Shown here: positions 7,733-15,316 of the stretch, piece after piece
Layout of the letters: each line of letters opens with the position of its first letter
Numbering within the stretch: position 1 is the stretch's first letter
Source: an uncultured Dysosmobacter sp.
GTDB lineage: Bacteria; Bacillota; Clostridia; Oscillospirales; Oscillospiraceae
Direction of reading: 5' to 3'
DNA: 64,000 nucleotides
Assembly (NCBI GenBank): GCA_934590165.1
Contig: CAKTOO010000013.1
Location: 10,689 to 74,688 of the forward strand
Translations under genes and position numbers: made by a program
Notes under the pieces: generated by a model
Database searches by the model: none
Seen by the model: only the letters and a program-made list of their open reading frames with translations
Told to the model about the DNA's origin: nothing

Positions 7733-8032
7733 ATGAAAATTGACGGCAATGAACTTGCCATCCGCCAAAACGACCTGGACCGGGAGGGCCGCCACAAGGA
7801 GGCCATGGCCCTCAAGCGGGAATTTCTGGAGCAGGTACGTCAATCCGGCGACCACTGTCCCTGTCAGGAGGCCTGCCCCCACCATGGCAACTGCTTTGAG
7901 TGCGTGACGCTCCACCGTGGCCACCGGGACCATCTGCCCATGTGCATGTGGGACATGGTGAACGAGCGGCTCCACAAGCTGTCCCTTTTGACAGAGGGGA
8001 CCCTGCATACATACGAGACGCATTTAAAATGA
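7733..8032 (+). CDS. Cys-rich DUF6485-like small protein
   Basis: 99 residues. A metal-binding pattern CPCQEACPHHGNCFEC (about residues 42-57) is followed by VTLHRGHRDHLPMC, resembling the small DUF6485-type proteins. The N-terminal half is an amphipathic helix. It starts 13 bp after the hydrolase gene behind AAAGGAG and is the last gene before the terminator at 8076-8116. Zinc or Fe-S binding is inferred from the cysteines only. Confidence 0.6.
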   Translation: MKIDGNELAIRQNDLDREGRHKEAMALKREFLEQVRQSGDHCPCQEACPHHGNCFECVTLHRGHRDHLPMCMWDMVNERLHKLSLLTEGTLHTYETHLK

Positions 8033-8075
8033 CCAAAGGCCTGTGACCGGCTCGTTTTGTGCTGTTTATAGCCAT

Positions 8076-8116
8076 AAAAAGACCGGCTTCCGCAGTATGC
8101 GGAAGCCGGTCTTTTT
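8076..8116. terminator. Strong intrinsic terminator
   Basis: A perfect stem AGACCGGCTTCCGC / GCGGAAGCCGGTCT with a 4-nt loop is flanked by A5 and T5. It ends the MerR-led operon and also faces the converging recombinase remnant. Confidence 0.92.
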
Positions 8117-8138
8117 ATGCGCTTCTTCGCTTACAGCT

Positions 8139-8660
8139 TCAAAACCGCTGAGCGTCCCGGTTGCTTCCCAGGATAAAGAGCGTCTGGTATGTATAATAGC
8201 TCGGACACAGCACCCGTTCTTCCTTCAGAATTCTGGCGATCTGACTGGGGCCGTTTCCTGCGGCGCACATAGCGAAGATCCTGCGGACGATGGCTGCGGC
8301 TTCTTCATCCACTACCAGCTTTTTCGTCTCCGGGTCCTTCCGGTAGCCGTAAGGCGCTCTGGTCCCCAGCCGTTCCCCACGCTCGGCCTTTGCCTTGTTG
8401 ACGGCCCGGATCTTGCGGCTGGTATCCCGCACGAACCACTCATTGAACAGATTCTTGAAGGGCATCAGGTCGTTGCTCTCGGCGCTGTCAGTGTCCACAT
8501 TGTCGTTGATGGCAATGTAGCGGACGCCGAACATGGGAAAGCGTTCCTCAATGTAAAGCCCGGCATGCAGCTGATTGCGTCCCAGGCGGCTGAGGTCTTC
8601 TTGTGTCAAGTAGGGACTAAAAAAATATTGAGAATTTACAAGCCGTTCATAGGTGGACAA
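8139..8660 (-). pseudogene. Fragment of a large serine recombinase
   Basis: The readable 173 residues carry the middle of a resolvase/recombinase: LSRLGRNQ, IEERFP, then NEWFVRDTSRKIRAV and the recombinase-domain text GTRAPYGYRKDP. The N-terminal catalytic serine region is missing and the first 20 residues are unrelated. The C-terminal DNA-binding and coiled-coil parts are also gone. A hairpin at 8640-8677 marks the 5 prime break. It is a dead remnant of a mobile element. Confidence 0.8.
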
Positions 8661-8686
8661 CCACCCGTGAACGGCTTGCGCTTTCT

Positions 8687-9115
8687 CTATGCTCTTGTGC
8701 CGTTCTTTGTGCGACGCTTCTTATACGCTGCCGCAAATGCCTCCATCATCGGAGTGACCGGAAGCTCGTTGTCAGGCTTGGACAGATACTCGAACCGTAT
8801 GCCATTCTCTCTGAACTTTCGCTCAAACCTCACGAAAGAGGAAGTGTCCCGGCTAATCCGTGAGGTGTCACGGGTAAGAATCGTGCCGATGCCCTGACGC
8901 TTGGCTTCATTCAGCAGGAAGTTCATGATGCCTTCCGTATGGACTCCGGAGATGCCGTCTGCCGCCACCGCAGCAGCAACTTCATAGTAGGGTTCAATAA
9001 CACCAACCCATTCGTCCCAGGGAATGATCTCGTCCATAATCTCCAGAAATTCCTCCCGCTTCGTTTTCTTCTTGCGGAAGCTGTATTCCATGTCGGTAAG
9101 GGTTTCCTGCTTCAT
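8687..9115 (-). pseudogene. Chimeric remnant: IS5-type transposase start joined to a serine recombinase fragment
   Basis: The first 45 residues (SFRKKKTKREEFLEIMDEIIPWDEW) match the start of IS5/IS1182-type transposases. They run straight into DGISGVHTEG...RDTSRISRDTSSFVRFERKFRENGIRFEYL, which is the catalytic-domain text of a different serine recombinase. The frame is open but the product has neither a complete DDE domain nor a complete recombinase. It is evidence of nested insertion and deletion. Confidence 0.7.
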
Positions 9116-9175
9116 TGCTACGCACCACCATCGATTTGATGATGTCATGATACCATATTCGGAGCCTTTGTAGTA

Positions 9176-9674
9176 GTGCGGCTTAAATCAGAGGTTCCCT
9201 ACCAGTTTCACCGGGCGAAAAACGGCCAGCAGGCAATCCTGGACGCGCTGTCCTGCCGCCCGGGCGTGATGCTGCTGGACCTGGGACTGCCGGATATGGA
9301 CGGTATTGAACTCATCAAAAAAGTCCGCTCCTGGAGCAATATGCCCATTATCGTGGTGTCCGCCCGGTCCGACGACCCGGACAAGGTGACGGCTTTGGAC
9401 GCTGGGGCGGACGATTACCTCACAAAGCCGTTCTCCGTGGACGAGCTGTTGGCCCGGCTGCGGGTAGCTTTGCGGCGGGTGCGGTATAACAGCCAGAAGA
9501 CCTACGAGGCATCGACCCGGTACCAAAACGGCGGCTTGGTCATCGACTACGCTGCTGGATGCGCCTACCGGGACGGTCAGGAGCTGCATTTGACGCCCAT
9601 TGAGTATAAACTACCAGGCCCATATTGGGGTGGGCTACCGGATGATCCAGTGCAACCGGGAAAGTGACGTATGA
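9176..9674 (+). pseudogene. kdpE: Remnant of a KdpE-like response regulator
   Basis: The receiver domain is readable from QFHRAKNGQQAIL to LARLRVALRRV, including the phosphoacceptor region LLDLGLPDMDGIELI and the conserved KPF. The N-terminal acidic-pocket segment is missing. The output domain reads LTPIEYKL and then jumps, out of frame, to YQAHIGVGYRM. The latter is the extreme C terminus of KdpE-type winged-helix domains, so roughly 60 codons were deleted. The corrected frame ends at TGA 9672-9674. No kdpD is present. It is a non-functional relic. Confidence 0.8.
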
Positions 9675-9808
9675 GCAGCGGCGCGGGACGCTCTCCCAGG
9701 CATCCCGCGCCTCGGCACTTTCCGCGAAGCGTTTCAATCTCCATTTTGGGCGGCAGTACGGTCTCAGAAAGGTCTTTTAAAAACTTTTCATTTTTTTCGC
9801 AAAGATTA

Positions 9809-9837
9809 TTGACAAAGCCAGACACATCTGATATATT
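9809..9837 (+). promoter_or_regulatory. Promoter of the tRNA operon
   Basis: A perfect TTGACA (9809-9814), a 17-bp spacer and TATATT (9832-9837) lie 28 bp before the first tRNA. Confidence 0.8.
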
Positions 9838-9864
9838 AATTTGTGCCCGTTGTGGCGTTGATTT

Positions 9865-9941
9865 GGCGGCATAGCTCAGTTGGCTAGAGCATGCGGTTCA
9901 TACCCGCAGTGTCCCCGGTTCAAATCCAGGTGCCGCTACCA
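9865..9941 (+). tRNA. tRNA-Met (CAT)
   Basis: A 77-nt cloverleaf with encoded CCA. The acceptor pairs GGCGGCA with TGCCGCT (one G-T), the D-arm is AGCTCAGTTGG, the anticodon stem TGCGG/CCGCA holds loop TTCATAC with anticodon CAT, and the T-arm has GGTTCAAATCC. It is read as elongator Met. A CAT anticodon could also be lysidine-modified Ile2, which sequence alone does not exclude. Confidence 0.9.
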
Positions 9942-9977
9942 AATTCCATAAAGCGCCATCAGGCGCTTTATGGAATT
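9942..9977 (+). other. Perfect hairpin between tRNA-Met and tRNA-Glu
   Basis: A 16-bp perfect stem (AATTCCATAAAGCGCC with its complement) with the loop ATCA fills the spacer between the two tRNAs. It has no T-run, so it is more likely a processing or stability element of the precursor than a terminator. Confidence 0.6.
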
Positions 9978-9987
9978 CCCCCCCAAT

Positions 9988-10062
9988 GGCCCGTTGGTCA
10001 AGTGGTTAAGACACGGCCCTTTCACGGCTGTAACATGGGTTCGAATCCCGTACGGGTCACCA
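9988..10062 (+). tRNA. tRNA-Glu (TTC)
   Basis: 75 nt with encoded CCA. Acceptor GGCCCGT pairs with ACGGGTC, the anticodon loop is CTTTCAC with anticodon TTC, and the T-loop is GTTCGAATC. It is the second gene of the tRNA operon. Confidence 0.93.
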
Positions 10063-10100
10063 TCCCATAAGACGCTGTGGCATCGCGGCGTCTTGTGGGT
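10063..10100 (+). other. Hairpin between tRNA-Glu and tRNA-Val
   Basis: A 12-bp stem (CCCATAAGACGC with GCGTCTTGTGGG, one wobble) lies in the inter-tRNA spacer with no T-run, analogous to the 9942-9977 hairpin. Confidence 0.5.
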
Positions 10101-10121
10101 TTCAAAACCGAATATCCGTAT

Positions 10122-10198
10122 GGAGGCTTAGCTCAGCTGGTTAGAGCGCCTGCTTCACACGCAGGAGGTCACTGGTTCGAGTCCAGTAGTCTCCACCA
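10122..10198 (+). tRNA. tRNA-Val (CAC)
   Basis: 77 nt with encoded CCA. Acceptor GGAGGCT pairs with AGTCTCC, the anticodon stem CCTGC/GCAGG holds loop TTCACAC with anticodon CAC, and the T-arm has GGTTCGAGTCC. It is the last gene of the tRNA operon and directly borders the integrated element. Confidence 0.93.
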
Positions 10199-10234
10199 AA
10201 AAGTTCCTGATTTCGCAAGAAATCAGGAACTTTT
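10199..10234 (+). terminator. Terminator of the tRNA operon
   Basis: A 16-bp perfect stem (AAAAGTTCCTGATTTC with its complement, loop GCAA) ends in TTTT immediately after the CCA of tRNA-Val. Confidence 0.92.
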
Positions 10235-10258
10235 CTTCACTTTTGCTTAAAATTTGTA

Positions 10259-10304
10259 TATTGGTCACCGTATTGGTCAAGCCTGACTAATACACTGACC
10301 AATA
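10259..10304. repeat. 46-bp palindrome of four TATTGGTCA boxes (possible integrase or regulator site)
   Basis: Two direct boxes TATTGGTCA (10259-10267, 10271-10279) are followed by two inverted boxes, TGACTAATA (10284-10292, one mismatch) and TGACCAATA (10296-10304). They are spaced 3, 4 and 3 bp, so the whole is symmetric about 10281. The first 16 bp recur with one mismatch at 19027-19042. Its place between the tRNA terminator and the first cargo gene suggests an attachment or arm-type site of the integrase. A regulator operator is the alternative. Confidence 0.5.
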
Positions 10305-10471
10305 CGGCGTTAGACTGTAACAGCACAAAATATCATTCTAAAAGTTTACGTTGTCCATTTCGTAGTCTTACGATATAATTTTATAAAGAAATCTTTTTTC
10401 TTTTTTAATAAATAGCTATGATTTTCTTGTTCTTCCCAGGTAAATAATAATTGAACCTTGAGGAGGTACTT

Positions 10472-11485
10472 ATGCTTACGCCCATGATGATACAGTATTT
10501 GGTTGGCCTTTGTTGTCTTAGACACGATTCAGATGCCGTTGAAATTACTCTTGGTGATATGGTCTATGATCATGTAGCCGAAAAGGATCGAGATGTAGAT
10601 ATTACTATTACTTTTAAAGACGGCAACGAAGTTACGGCATTTAAAGCTGCAGAAGTCAAAAAAGAATCTCAACCCCTGGATGTAGCAACTATCGAACAGC
10701 TCTGTTTAAAATTCATAGATATGCCCCAAATAACTCATCGTTCAATCTTTTCAACATCAGGATATACCGAAGCGGCAAAGAAAAAAGCGAAACACTACTC
10801 TGTCGAATTATATACATTAAAACCTTGGCAACAGCGGATAGAAGATAATTTTCCAGATTTCAAAGGAGTTGGTACCCCGTCCGAATTTTTGAGCCGTGTT
10901 GATGCATGTATCTTGCGTTGGATTCAGTATAATGTACATTTGACTGTTCCGGGGGGACCAGAATCTTTTCGTTGGTATGATGATACTCCCCTATTTTCTT
11001 CTGCCGGAAAAAGTCACAACAAATATGCCAATATGAAACAATATGTTGATTACATTGTCCGACACTCCGCAGAAATACTTTGTACAATTGGTCCCATATT
11101 AAAAGGAGCAGAGCATTTGGTGTTTTCCAAAGACTCAGCTATAGAATATGCTAAAGGCCCAGCAATAAATCATGCGCATACAATGGATGTCAATGCGGAT
11201 GCTGTATATTTGAAGTTCCCAGATGGTCTTCACCAAATTTGTTCGCTTACAATTTTGGGACAATTACAATGGAGTATGAGGAAACGAAACCCCGATTTTT
11301 TTATACTCGAAAACGTCAATACTCAAGAAATTTTTGCTGGAGCCGCAATTACAGATTATGGAGAAAACGATGGCCGTATGTTTGCCATGATTTTTCCTGA
11401 AAAAGGGCGTGAAGTTGGAATCCATCCCTTTTCTATCCCGGAAAAGCAAAAAAATATTATCCGAAATATCAAAATTAAAAGTTAA
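10472..11485 (+). CDS. Mrr-like restriction endonuclease-fold protein
   Basis: 337 residues from the ATG behind GAGGAGG. The N-terminal 120 residues look like a PD-(D/E)xK nuclease of the Mrr type: an acidic DRDVDITITF, then AAEVKKE as the ExK motif, then a conserved-looking STSGYTEAAKKKAKHYSVELYTL strand-helix pair. The C-terminal 220 residues have no recognised domain. The gene is clearly AT-richer than its neighbours. It is the first cargo gene of the mobile element and is therefore a plausible defence or DNA-processing function. No methyltransferase is present, so a type IV-like role would fit better than a classical R-M system. Confidence 0.6.
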   Translation: MLTPMMIQYLVGLCCLRHDSDAVEITLGDMVYDHVAEKDRDVDITITFKDGNEVTAFKAAEVKKESQPLDVATIEQLCLKFIDMPQITHRSIFSTSGYTEAAKKKAKHYSVELYTLKPWQQRIEDNFPDFKGVGTPSEFLSRVDACILRWIQYNVHLTVPGGPESFRWYDDTPLFSSAGKSHNKYANMKQYVDYIVRHSAEILCTIGPILKGAEHLVFSKDSAIEYAKGPAINHAHTMDVNADAVYLKFPDGLHQICSLTILGQLQWSMRKRNPDFFILENVNTQEIFAGAAITDYGENDGRMFAMIFPEKGREVGIHPFSIPEKQKNIIRNIKIKS

Positions 11486-11508
11486 TCCGTTAGGTCCCTT
11501 GGCCTTAA

Positions 11509-11544
11509 AGGCGCATCATCGCAGACATCTGAAATGATGCGCCT
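11509..11544. terminator. Hairpin terminator between nuclease and integrase genes
   Basis: An 11-bp stem (AGGCGCATCAT with ATGATGCGCCT) lies between the converging genes, with moderately T-rich flanks on either side. Confidence 0.6.
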
Positions 11545-11553
11545 ATCTATATT

Positions 11554-12711
11554 TTATATTACTTTCCCAATTACATCCCCCATCGTATCTGCCGCCTCCC
11601 GCATCATCTCCGGCGTGGCGTGTGTATAGGTGCTCAGGGTGAAGCCCGCCGAATAGTGCCCAAGGGTGCTGGACAGGGTCTTTACATCCACGCCGTTCTT
11701 CAGAGACAACGTTGCAAATGTGTGTCTGAGGTCATGGAACCGAATGTGCTCCGCACCGATGGTCTTGAGGATTTTCTCATGGGTATGCCGGAAGGAATCC
11801 GGGTCGAACATCCCGCCTGTCTTGGGTGACGGGAACATATACGGATTTCCCGGATGCTTCTTGTGCTCCTCCACCATCAGGTCCACTGCCTGCTGTGAGA
11901 CGGGCAGGATACGGACGGAGTTCTGTGTTTTCGGCAGGCTCACCACCAGTTCTCCCTTGATGCGGTTCACCTGCTTCGTGATGGAGATGGTTCGGTTCTC
12001 CACGTCCAGGTCCGTCCAGAGGAGGGCGAGGAGTTCTCCCCGCCGCAGGCCGGTGGTCAGTTCCAGATAGAAGGGGGCCAGCAGGCCACGCTTGTCCGCT
12101 TCCATCAGGTAGGGTTTGATCTTATCTTCCGGCAGGACCTTCATCTCCCGCTTCTCCATCTTTGGCAGCTTGCAGCCCCTTGCGGGGTTCACCAGAATCA
12201 GCCGCTCCGCCACCGCCTGTTCCAGGCAGTTATTTAGCAGGGTGTGGATGCCGTGGACTACCCGCACACTGAGCCCCTTGTTTTTCAGTTCGATGTGCTT
12301 GTACCTCTGCACCCGGCCATTCTTCTGGAGGTTATTGTAAAATTGCTGGATTTGAATGGTAGTCAGCTTATCCAGTTTGATGTCGCCCAGCTCGGGGATG
12401 ATGTGCTTGTCGATGTAGTTCAGGTAGTAGTCCTTGGTTTTCTCCCGGAGCCTTGGCTCTGCGTAGACCTCATACCACATCTTCACCCAGCTTTTTACCG
12501 TGTGGGTGCCGCTGCGGTTCATGTCCAGCCGCTGGCTGTCCGCGATGGCCTTTTTCAGCTTCTCCTTGACCTCTGCCTGGGTCTTGCCCAGCACGTTCTT
12601 GAGCTTCTGCTTTCCAGTCTCCGGGTCGTAGGACGCCGTGTAGAAGCCCTCCCACCGGCCGTCTTTCCGTTTGCGGATACTGCCCTCGCCATTGGCACGT
12701 TTCTTTGCCAT
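11554..12711 (-). CDS. int: Tyrosine integrase
   Basis: 385 residues, typical for integrases of conjugative and mobilisable elements. An N-terminal arm-binding AP2-like domain (GEGSIRKRKDGRWEGFYTA) is followed by a SAM-like core-binding domain (about 65-175) and the catalytic domain. The catalytic residues are visible: Arg in TTGLRRGELLAL, HDLRHTFATL for His-x-x-Arg, LGHYS for the second His/Trp position, and the nucleophilic Tyr in TLSTYTHA. It inserts and excises the element, presumably with the excisionase-like gene at 14017. The start ATG at 12711 overlaps the DUF6809 gene stop. Confidence 0.93.
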   Translation of the reverse strand: MAKKRANGEGSIRKRKDGRWEGFYTASYDPETGKQKLKNVLGKTQAEVKEKLKKAIADSQRLDMNRSGTHTVKSWVKMWYEVYAEPRLREKTKDYYLNYIDKHIIPELGDIKLDKLTTIQIQQFYNNLQKNGRVQRYKHIELKNKGLSVRVVHGIHTLLNNCLEQAVAERLILVNPARGCKLPKMEKREMKVLPEDKIKPYLMEADKRGLLAPFYLELTTGLRRGELLALLWTDLDVENRTISITKQVNRIKGELVVSLPKTQNSVRILPVSQQAVDLMVEEHKKHPGNPYMFPSPKTGGMFDPDSFRHTHEKILKTIGAEHIRFHDLRHTFATLSLKNGVDVKTLSSTLGHYSAGFTLSTYTHATPEMMREAADTMGDVIGKVI

Positions 12712-13028
12712 TATGCTTCACCTCTTCTTTCCCAGCTTTCGCAAGCCTGCCGCTCGTCTTCCGCCTCGAAGCTGTAGGGCGGCTGGTCTGCCAGCAGCTC
12801 CTGTTGGATGCCTTGTGCCAACCGATAGCCGGACATGAAGCTGTTCAGGCAGGCTTCGTCCCGCAGTTCATCTTCCATGTCCGCTATCCGCAGGAGCAGT
12901 TTCCGTCCTGGTTTATCCAGTAGCCGAGCAAGCTGGCTGTGTGTCCTCTTGATTTTCCTATCCAGATATTCCGCCCTCCTGGATGGGTTTTCGAACCTGT
13001 GGTAGAGGGCTTTCATATAATCGTGCAT
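12711..13028 (-). CDS. DUF6809 family protein
   Basis: 105 residues from the ATG at 13028, which has an AGGAGG site 9 nt upstream; the longer frame to 13064 lacks a site. It is a helical, charged protein (MHDYMKALYHRFENPSRR...) of the DUF6809 type, a small family regularly encoded just upstream of integrases in Clostridia elements. It overlaps the integrase start, so they form an operon. A regulatory or recombination-accessory role is inferred from position only. Confidence 0.7.
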   Translation of the reverse strand: MHDYMKALYHRFENPSRRAEYLDRKIKRTHSQLARLLDKPGRKLLLRIADMEDELRDEACLNSFMSGYRLAQGIQQELLADQPPYSFEAEDERQACESWERRGEA

Positions 13029-13134
13029 CGTGTGCCACCTCCTGTCAGCAACACACAATACCACCCTCTGACCTTAATAGCCATCCCAACCGGGCGGAGT
13101 TATCAATTTATTATCAATTTCAGAGCGAACTGCA

Positions 13135-13166
13135 ATGGGCCGCATCCGATTTTGGATGCGGCCCAT
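13135..13166. terminator. Hairpin after the CAP-domain gene
   Basis: A 13-bp perfect stem (ATGGGCCGCATCC with its complement, loop GATTTT) lies 12 bp downstream of the CAP gene stop. There is no clear T-run, so termination is plausible but not certain. Confidence 0.5.
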
Positions 13167-13177
13167 CTATGGCGTTC

Positions 13178-13870
13178 TTATGCGTAGGGATTATACGCAG
13201 TTGGGTTCCCCACGAACATATAGCAGAACGCTCTGCCGCTGTCGAGGGTGACTCCCACACCGATGGTGTCACAATTCGGGTCAATCATCGTTGCCAGATG
13301 GCCGGGGGAGTTCTCCCAGTTCGCCACAGCCTTTTCGGAAATCCTTTCGGGAGCTGTAGCGGTGAACACCGTCAGATTGGAACCGAAGCCATGGGGATAC
13401 CCCGCCTTCAGCACCGTTTCACATTCAACCCGGTTATTATGATGAGTGTAGAGGTAGGCGGAACATTCCTGCGCCGCATCCATGAGAGCCTGATTGACTG
13501 TCAGTTCAGGGACGCCGTGCTTCTTCCGCACTTCGTTGATACGCCGAATCATCTCCTCGCGAATCTCCACATCTGTCAGCTGAGAGCTGACTTCCTGTGC
13601 TGGGGCAATTCCGGTATACGGTGCGTCTGTGTCGATCTGTACGCCGTCCTCCCAATACACATTGAATCCCACCTGCCGACCGATATCCCTGAGCCGCACG
13701 AAATTACTCCCTGCAATGTTGTAGGCTGTCATGGAGACCTGACGGCCATCCACATATATTTTCTGCCAAGTAGGTTCCGCCACGATTCCCGCGGCAGCTT
13801 CGCTCACCAGAGCCGCACCAATAACCATGCCCGTCACCATGGCTGTGATATTTTGCTTGTTGTGCTTCAT
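13178..13870 (-). CDS. Secreted CAP-domain (SCP/PR1) protein with a copper-amine-oxidase-like stalk domain
   Basis: 230 residues from the ATG at 13870 (AAAGGAG upstream; the longer frame has none). A signal peptide occupies residues 1-30. A short domain follows (YVDGRQVSMTAYNIAGSNFVRLRDIGRQVGF...), of the type common in Firmicutes wall proteins. The C-terminal CAP domain (about 95-230) contains EMIRRINEVRKKHGVPEL, ending in SPGHLATMIDPNCDTIGVGV. CAP proteins are extracellular and of mostly unknown bacterial function. Carried inside the mobile element between integrase and excisionase. Confidence 0.85.
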   Translation of the reverse strand: MKHNKQNITAMVTGMVIGAALVSEAAAGIVAEPTWQKIYVDGRQVSMTAYNIAGSNFVRLRDIGRQVGFNVYWEDGVQIDTDAPYTGIAPAQEVSSQLTDVEIREEMIRRINEVRKKHGVPELTVNQALMDAAQECSAYLYTHHNNRVECETVLKAGYPHGFGSNLTVFTATAPERISEKAVANWENSPGHLATMIDPNCDTIGVGVTLDSGRAFCYMFVGNPTAYNPYA

Positions 13871-14016
13871 GTCGATGCTCCTTTCCTTTTTGTAACACAC
13901 AGCAATATCACAACCAGAGACCAAAAGCTATATGATTTTGCGAAAGTGGTCTGTGATAAAACGTAGGCATTACCTCCGGGCGAGAGTTTTAGAGTTCAAC
14001 GACAGTCGCAAAACCA

Positions 14017-14223
14017 TCAATTCTCCCCAACATTCTTATCCACCCATTCCTTGAGCTTGTCCTTGGGGATCACAATGCGGGTACCGATCTTCAATGCCGG
14101 GAAGCCCTCGGTGCGGGCCAGTTCGTAAGCTCCGGCACGGGAGATACCCAATGCGGCTGCCATTTCCGGGACCGAGAGCGTCAGCGGTAGTTCCTCATAG
14201 GATCTGAACGTTACTTTTTTCAT
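14017..14223 (-). CDS. Excisionase-like MerR-fold HTH protein
   Basis: 68 residues. The core LTLSVPEMAAALGISRAGAYELARTEG...LKIGTRIVIPKDKLKEWV is the compact winged helix (HTH_17) found in excisionases and small element-borne regulators. A good AGGAGAAAGG site precedes it. It probably assists excision by the integrase encoded 1.3 kb away, though a transcriptional role is also possible. Confidence 0.8.
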   Translation of the reverse strand: MKKVTFRSYEELPLTLSVPEMAAALGISRAGAYELARTEGFPALKIGTRIVIPKDKLKEWVDKNVGEN

Positions 14224-14265
14224 AGCTATCCTTTCTCCTCCTCGCAGTGGAGGGGCCTTTTATTT

Positions 14266-14313
14266 GTTATTCTTCGTCTTGTTGATTTACTTCCCCATCA
14301 TCTGGTGGAGGGG
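14266..14313 (+). repeat. Direct repeat, copy 1 (about 47 bp)
   Basis: The segment beginning GTTATTCTTCGTCTTGTTG and ending in a GGTGGAGGGG-type motif is about 80 percent identical to 18191-18237 in the same orientation. The pair brackets the fic-mob-rep module. On the minus strand both copies would encode the same acidic C-terminal peptide (DGEV...QDEE then stop), so they look like two copies of one gene end. Confidence 0.65.
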
Positions 14314-14445
14314 AGTATCCGCAGGAGCTGCGGTCAATTCACGTAGTATCTCAAAAAAATATCTTTTCTGAATTTCCAAAAGATTTTTCCTGTTTCGCGG
14401 AATCTTATGGTATAATTGGTCCAGCACAATGACGGAGGTGTTTCT

Positions 14446-15237
14446 GTGAGCCGATACGATGACGCTGTGAAAAAGTGGCAGGAGTGGGAAATCCGTACCA
14501 CGGCAGACCTGGACCTGCGGCTGGACAGCTTCCGCATTCTATTTGCCTACAACTCCGGCAAAATTGAGAACGACGAGATCAATTATCACGATACCCGCGA
14601 GATTTTCGAGAACGGGAAGGTCGTCGGCTACACTGGAAGCACCCGTACACTGTTTGAACAGCAGAACCAGAAGACCTGTTACGAGCTTTTGCAGGACAAG
14701 ATCATTTCGAGAGAACCGCTCTCCATTGACCTGATTCGCACCGTTCACCGCGCTCTGACAGAAGGGACCTACGACGAGCGCCGCTACATCGTGAACGGTG
14801 AGCGCCCCGGTGACTTCAAAAGGCATGACTATGTCACCGGCAGAAACGAGGTGGGCTCTCCGCCCGATGAGGTCGAAGATGACCTTGCCGAGCTGATCGA
14901 CGAAATCAACACCATCGGGCAGAAGGCTCCCCTGAAAGCTGGGGCATATTTTCACGCCCGCTTTGAGAATATCCATCCCTTTGCTGATGGTAATGGGCGT
15001 GTTGGCCGGACGCTTCTGAACTACTGGCTGATGATCAACGACTATCCGCCCATGATCATCTACGAGGAAGACCGCCGCGCCTACTACAATGCCTTGCAGG
15101 CTTATGACGAGCAGGAGGACTTGGATCTGTTGACCGAATTCTTCGAAGAGCAGACGGTGAAGACCTGGACACGGTCTATGGAGTTGACCGACAGCGATGC
15201 TCCGAAGCGCAAGGGCCTCGGCTTTTTCATGCTGTGA
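14446..15237 (+). CDS. fic: Fic family protein (class II, self-inhibited)
   Basis: 263 residues from a GTG start with GGAGGTG five nt upstream. Fic proteins transfer AMP (or another phosphate-containing group) to target hydroxyls. The active-site motif HPFADGNGRVGR is at residues 177-188. The N-terminal inhibitory motif (S/T)xxxE(G/N) is present as SGKIEN at residues 37-42, so the protein should be held inactive by its own helix (class II) and needs no separate antitoxin. A TATAAT at 14411-14416 fits its promoter. It is element cargo transcribed opposite to the mobilisation genes. Confidence 0.88.
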   Translation: MSRYDDAVKKWQEWEIRTTADLDLRLDSFRILFAYNSGKIENDEINYHDTREIFENGKVVGYTGSTRTLFEQQNQKTCYELLQDKIISREPLSIDLIRTVHRALTEGTYDERRYIVNGERPGDFKRHDYVTGRNEVGSPPDEVEDDLAELIDEINTIGQKAPLKAGAYFHARFENIHPFADGNGRVGRTLLNYWLMINDYPPMIIYEEDRRAYYNALQAYDEQEDLDLLTEFFEEQTVKTWTRSMELTDSDAPKRKGLGFFML

Positions 15238-15316
15238 TATTTCCGTACCACGCCGACAATTTGGCGGGGTGCTTTCGCTATGCTGGGAGCTACTGTGCTA
15301 CCCATTTTGCTATTCA

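Noticed and set aside
9577..9825. Minus-strand frame of 82 residues upstream of the tRNAs
   Set aside because: It overlaps the kdpE remnant antisense and the tRNA promoter, has no ribosome site, and its protein-like start runs out after 50 residues.
10122..10198. tRNA-Val 3 prime end as the attachment site with a duplicate at the far end
   Set aside because: No second copy of the tRNA 3 prime end was found between 18.5 and 21 kb by reading.
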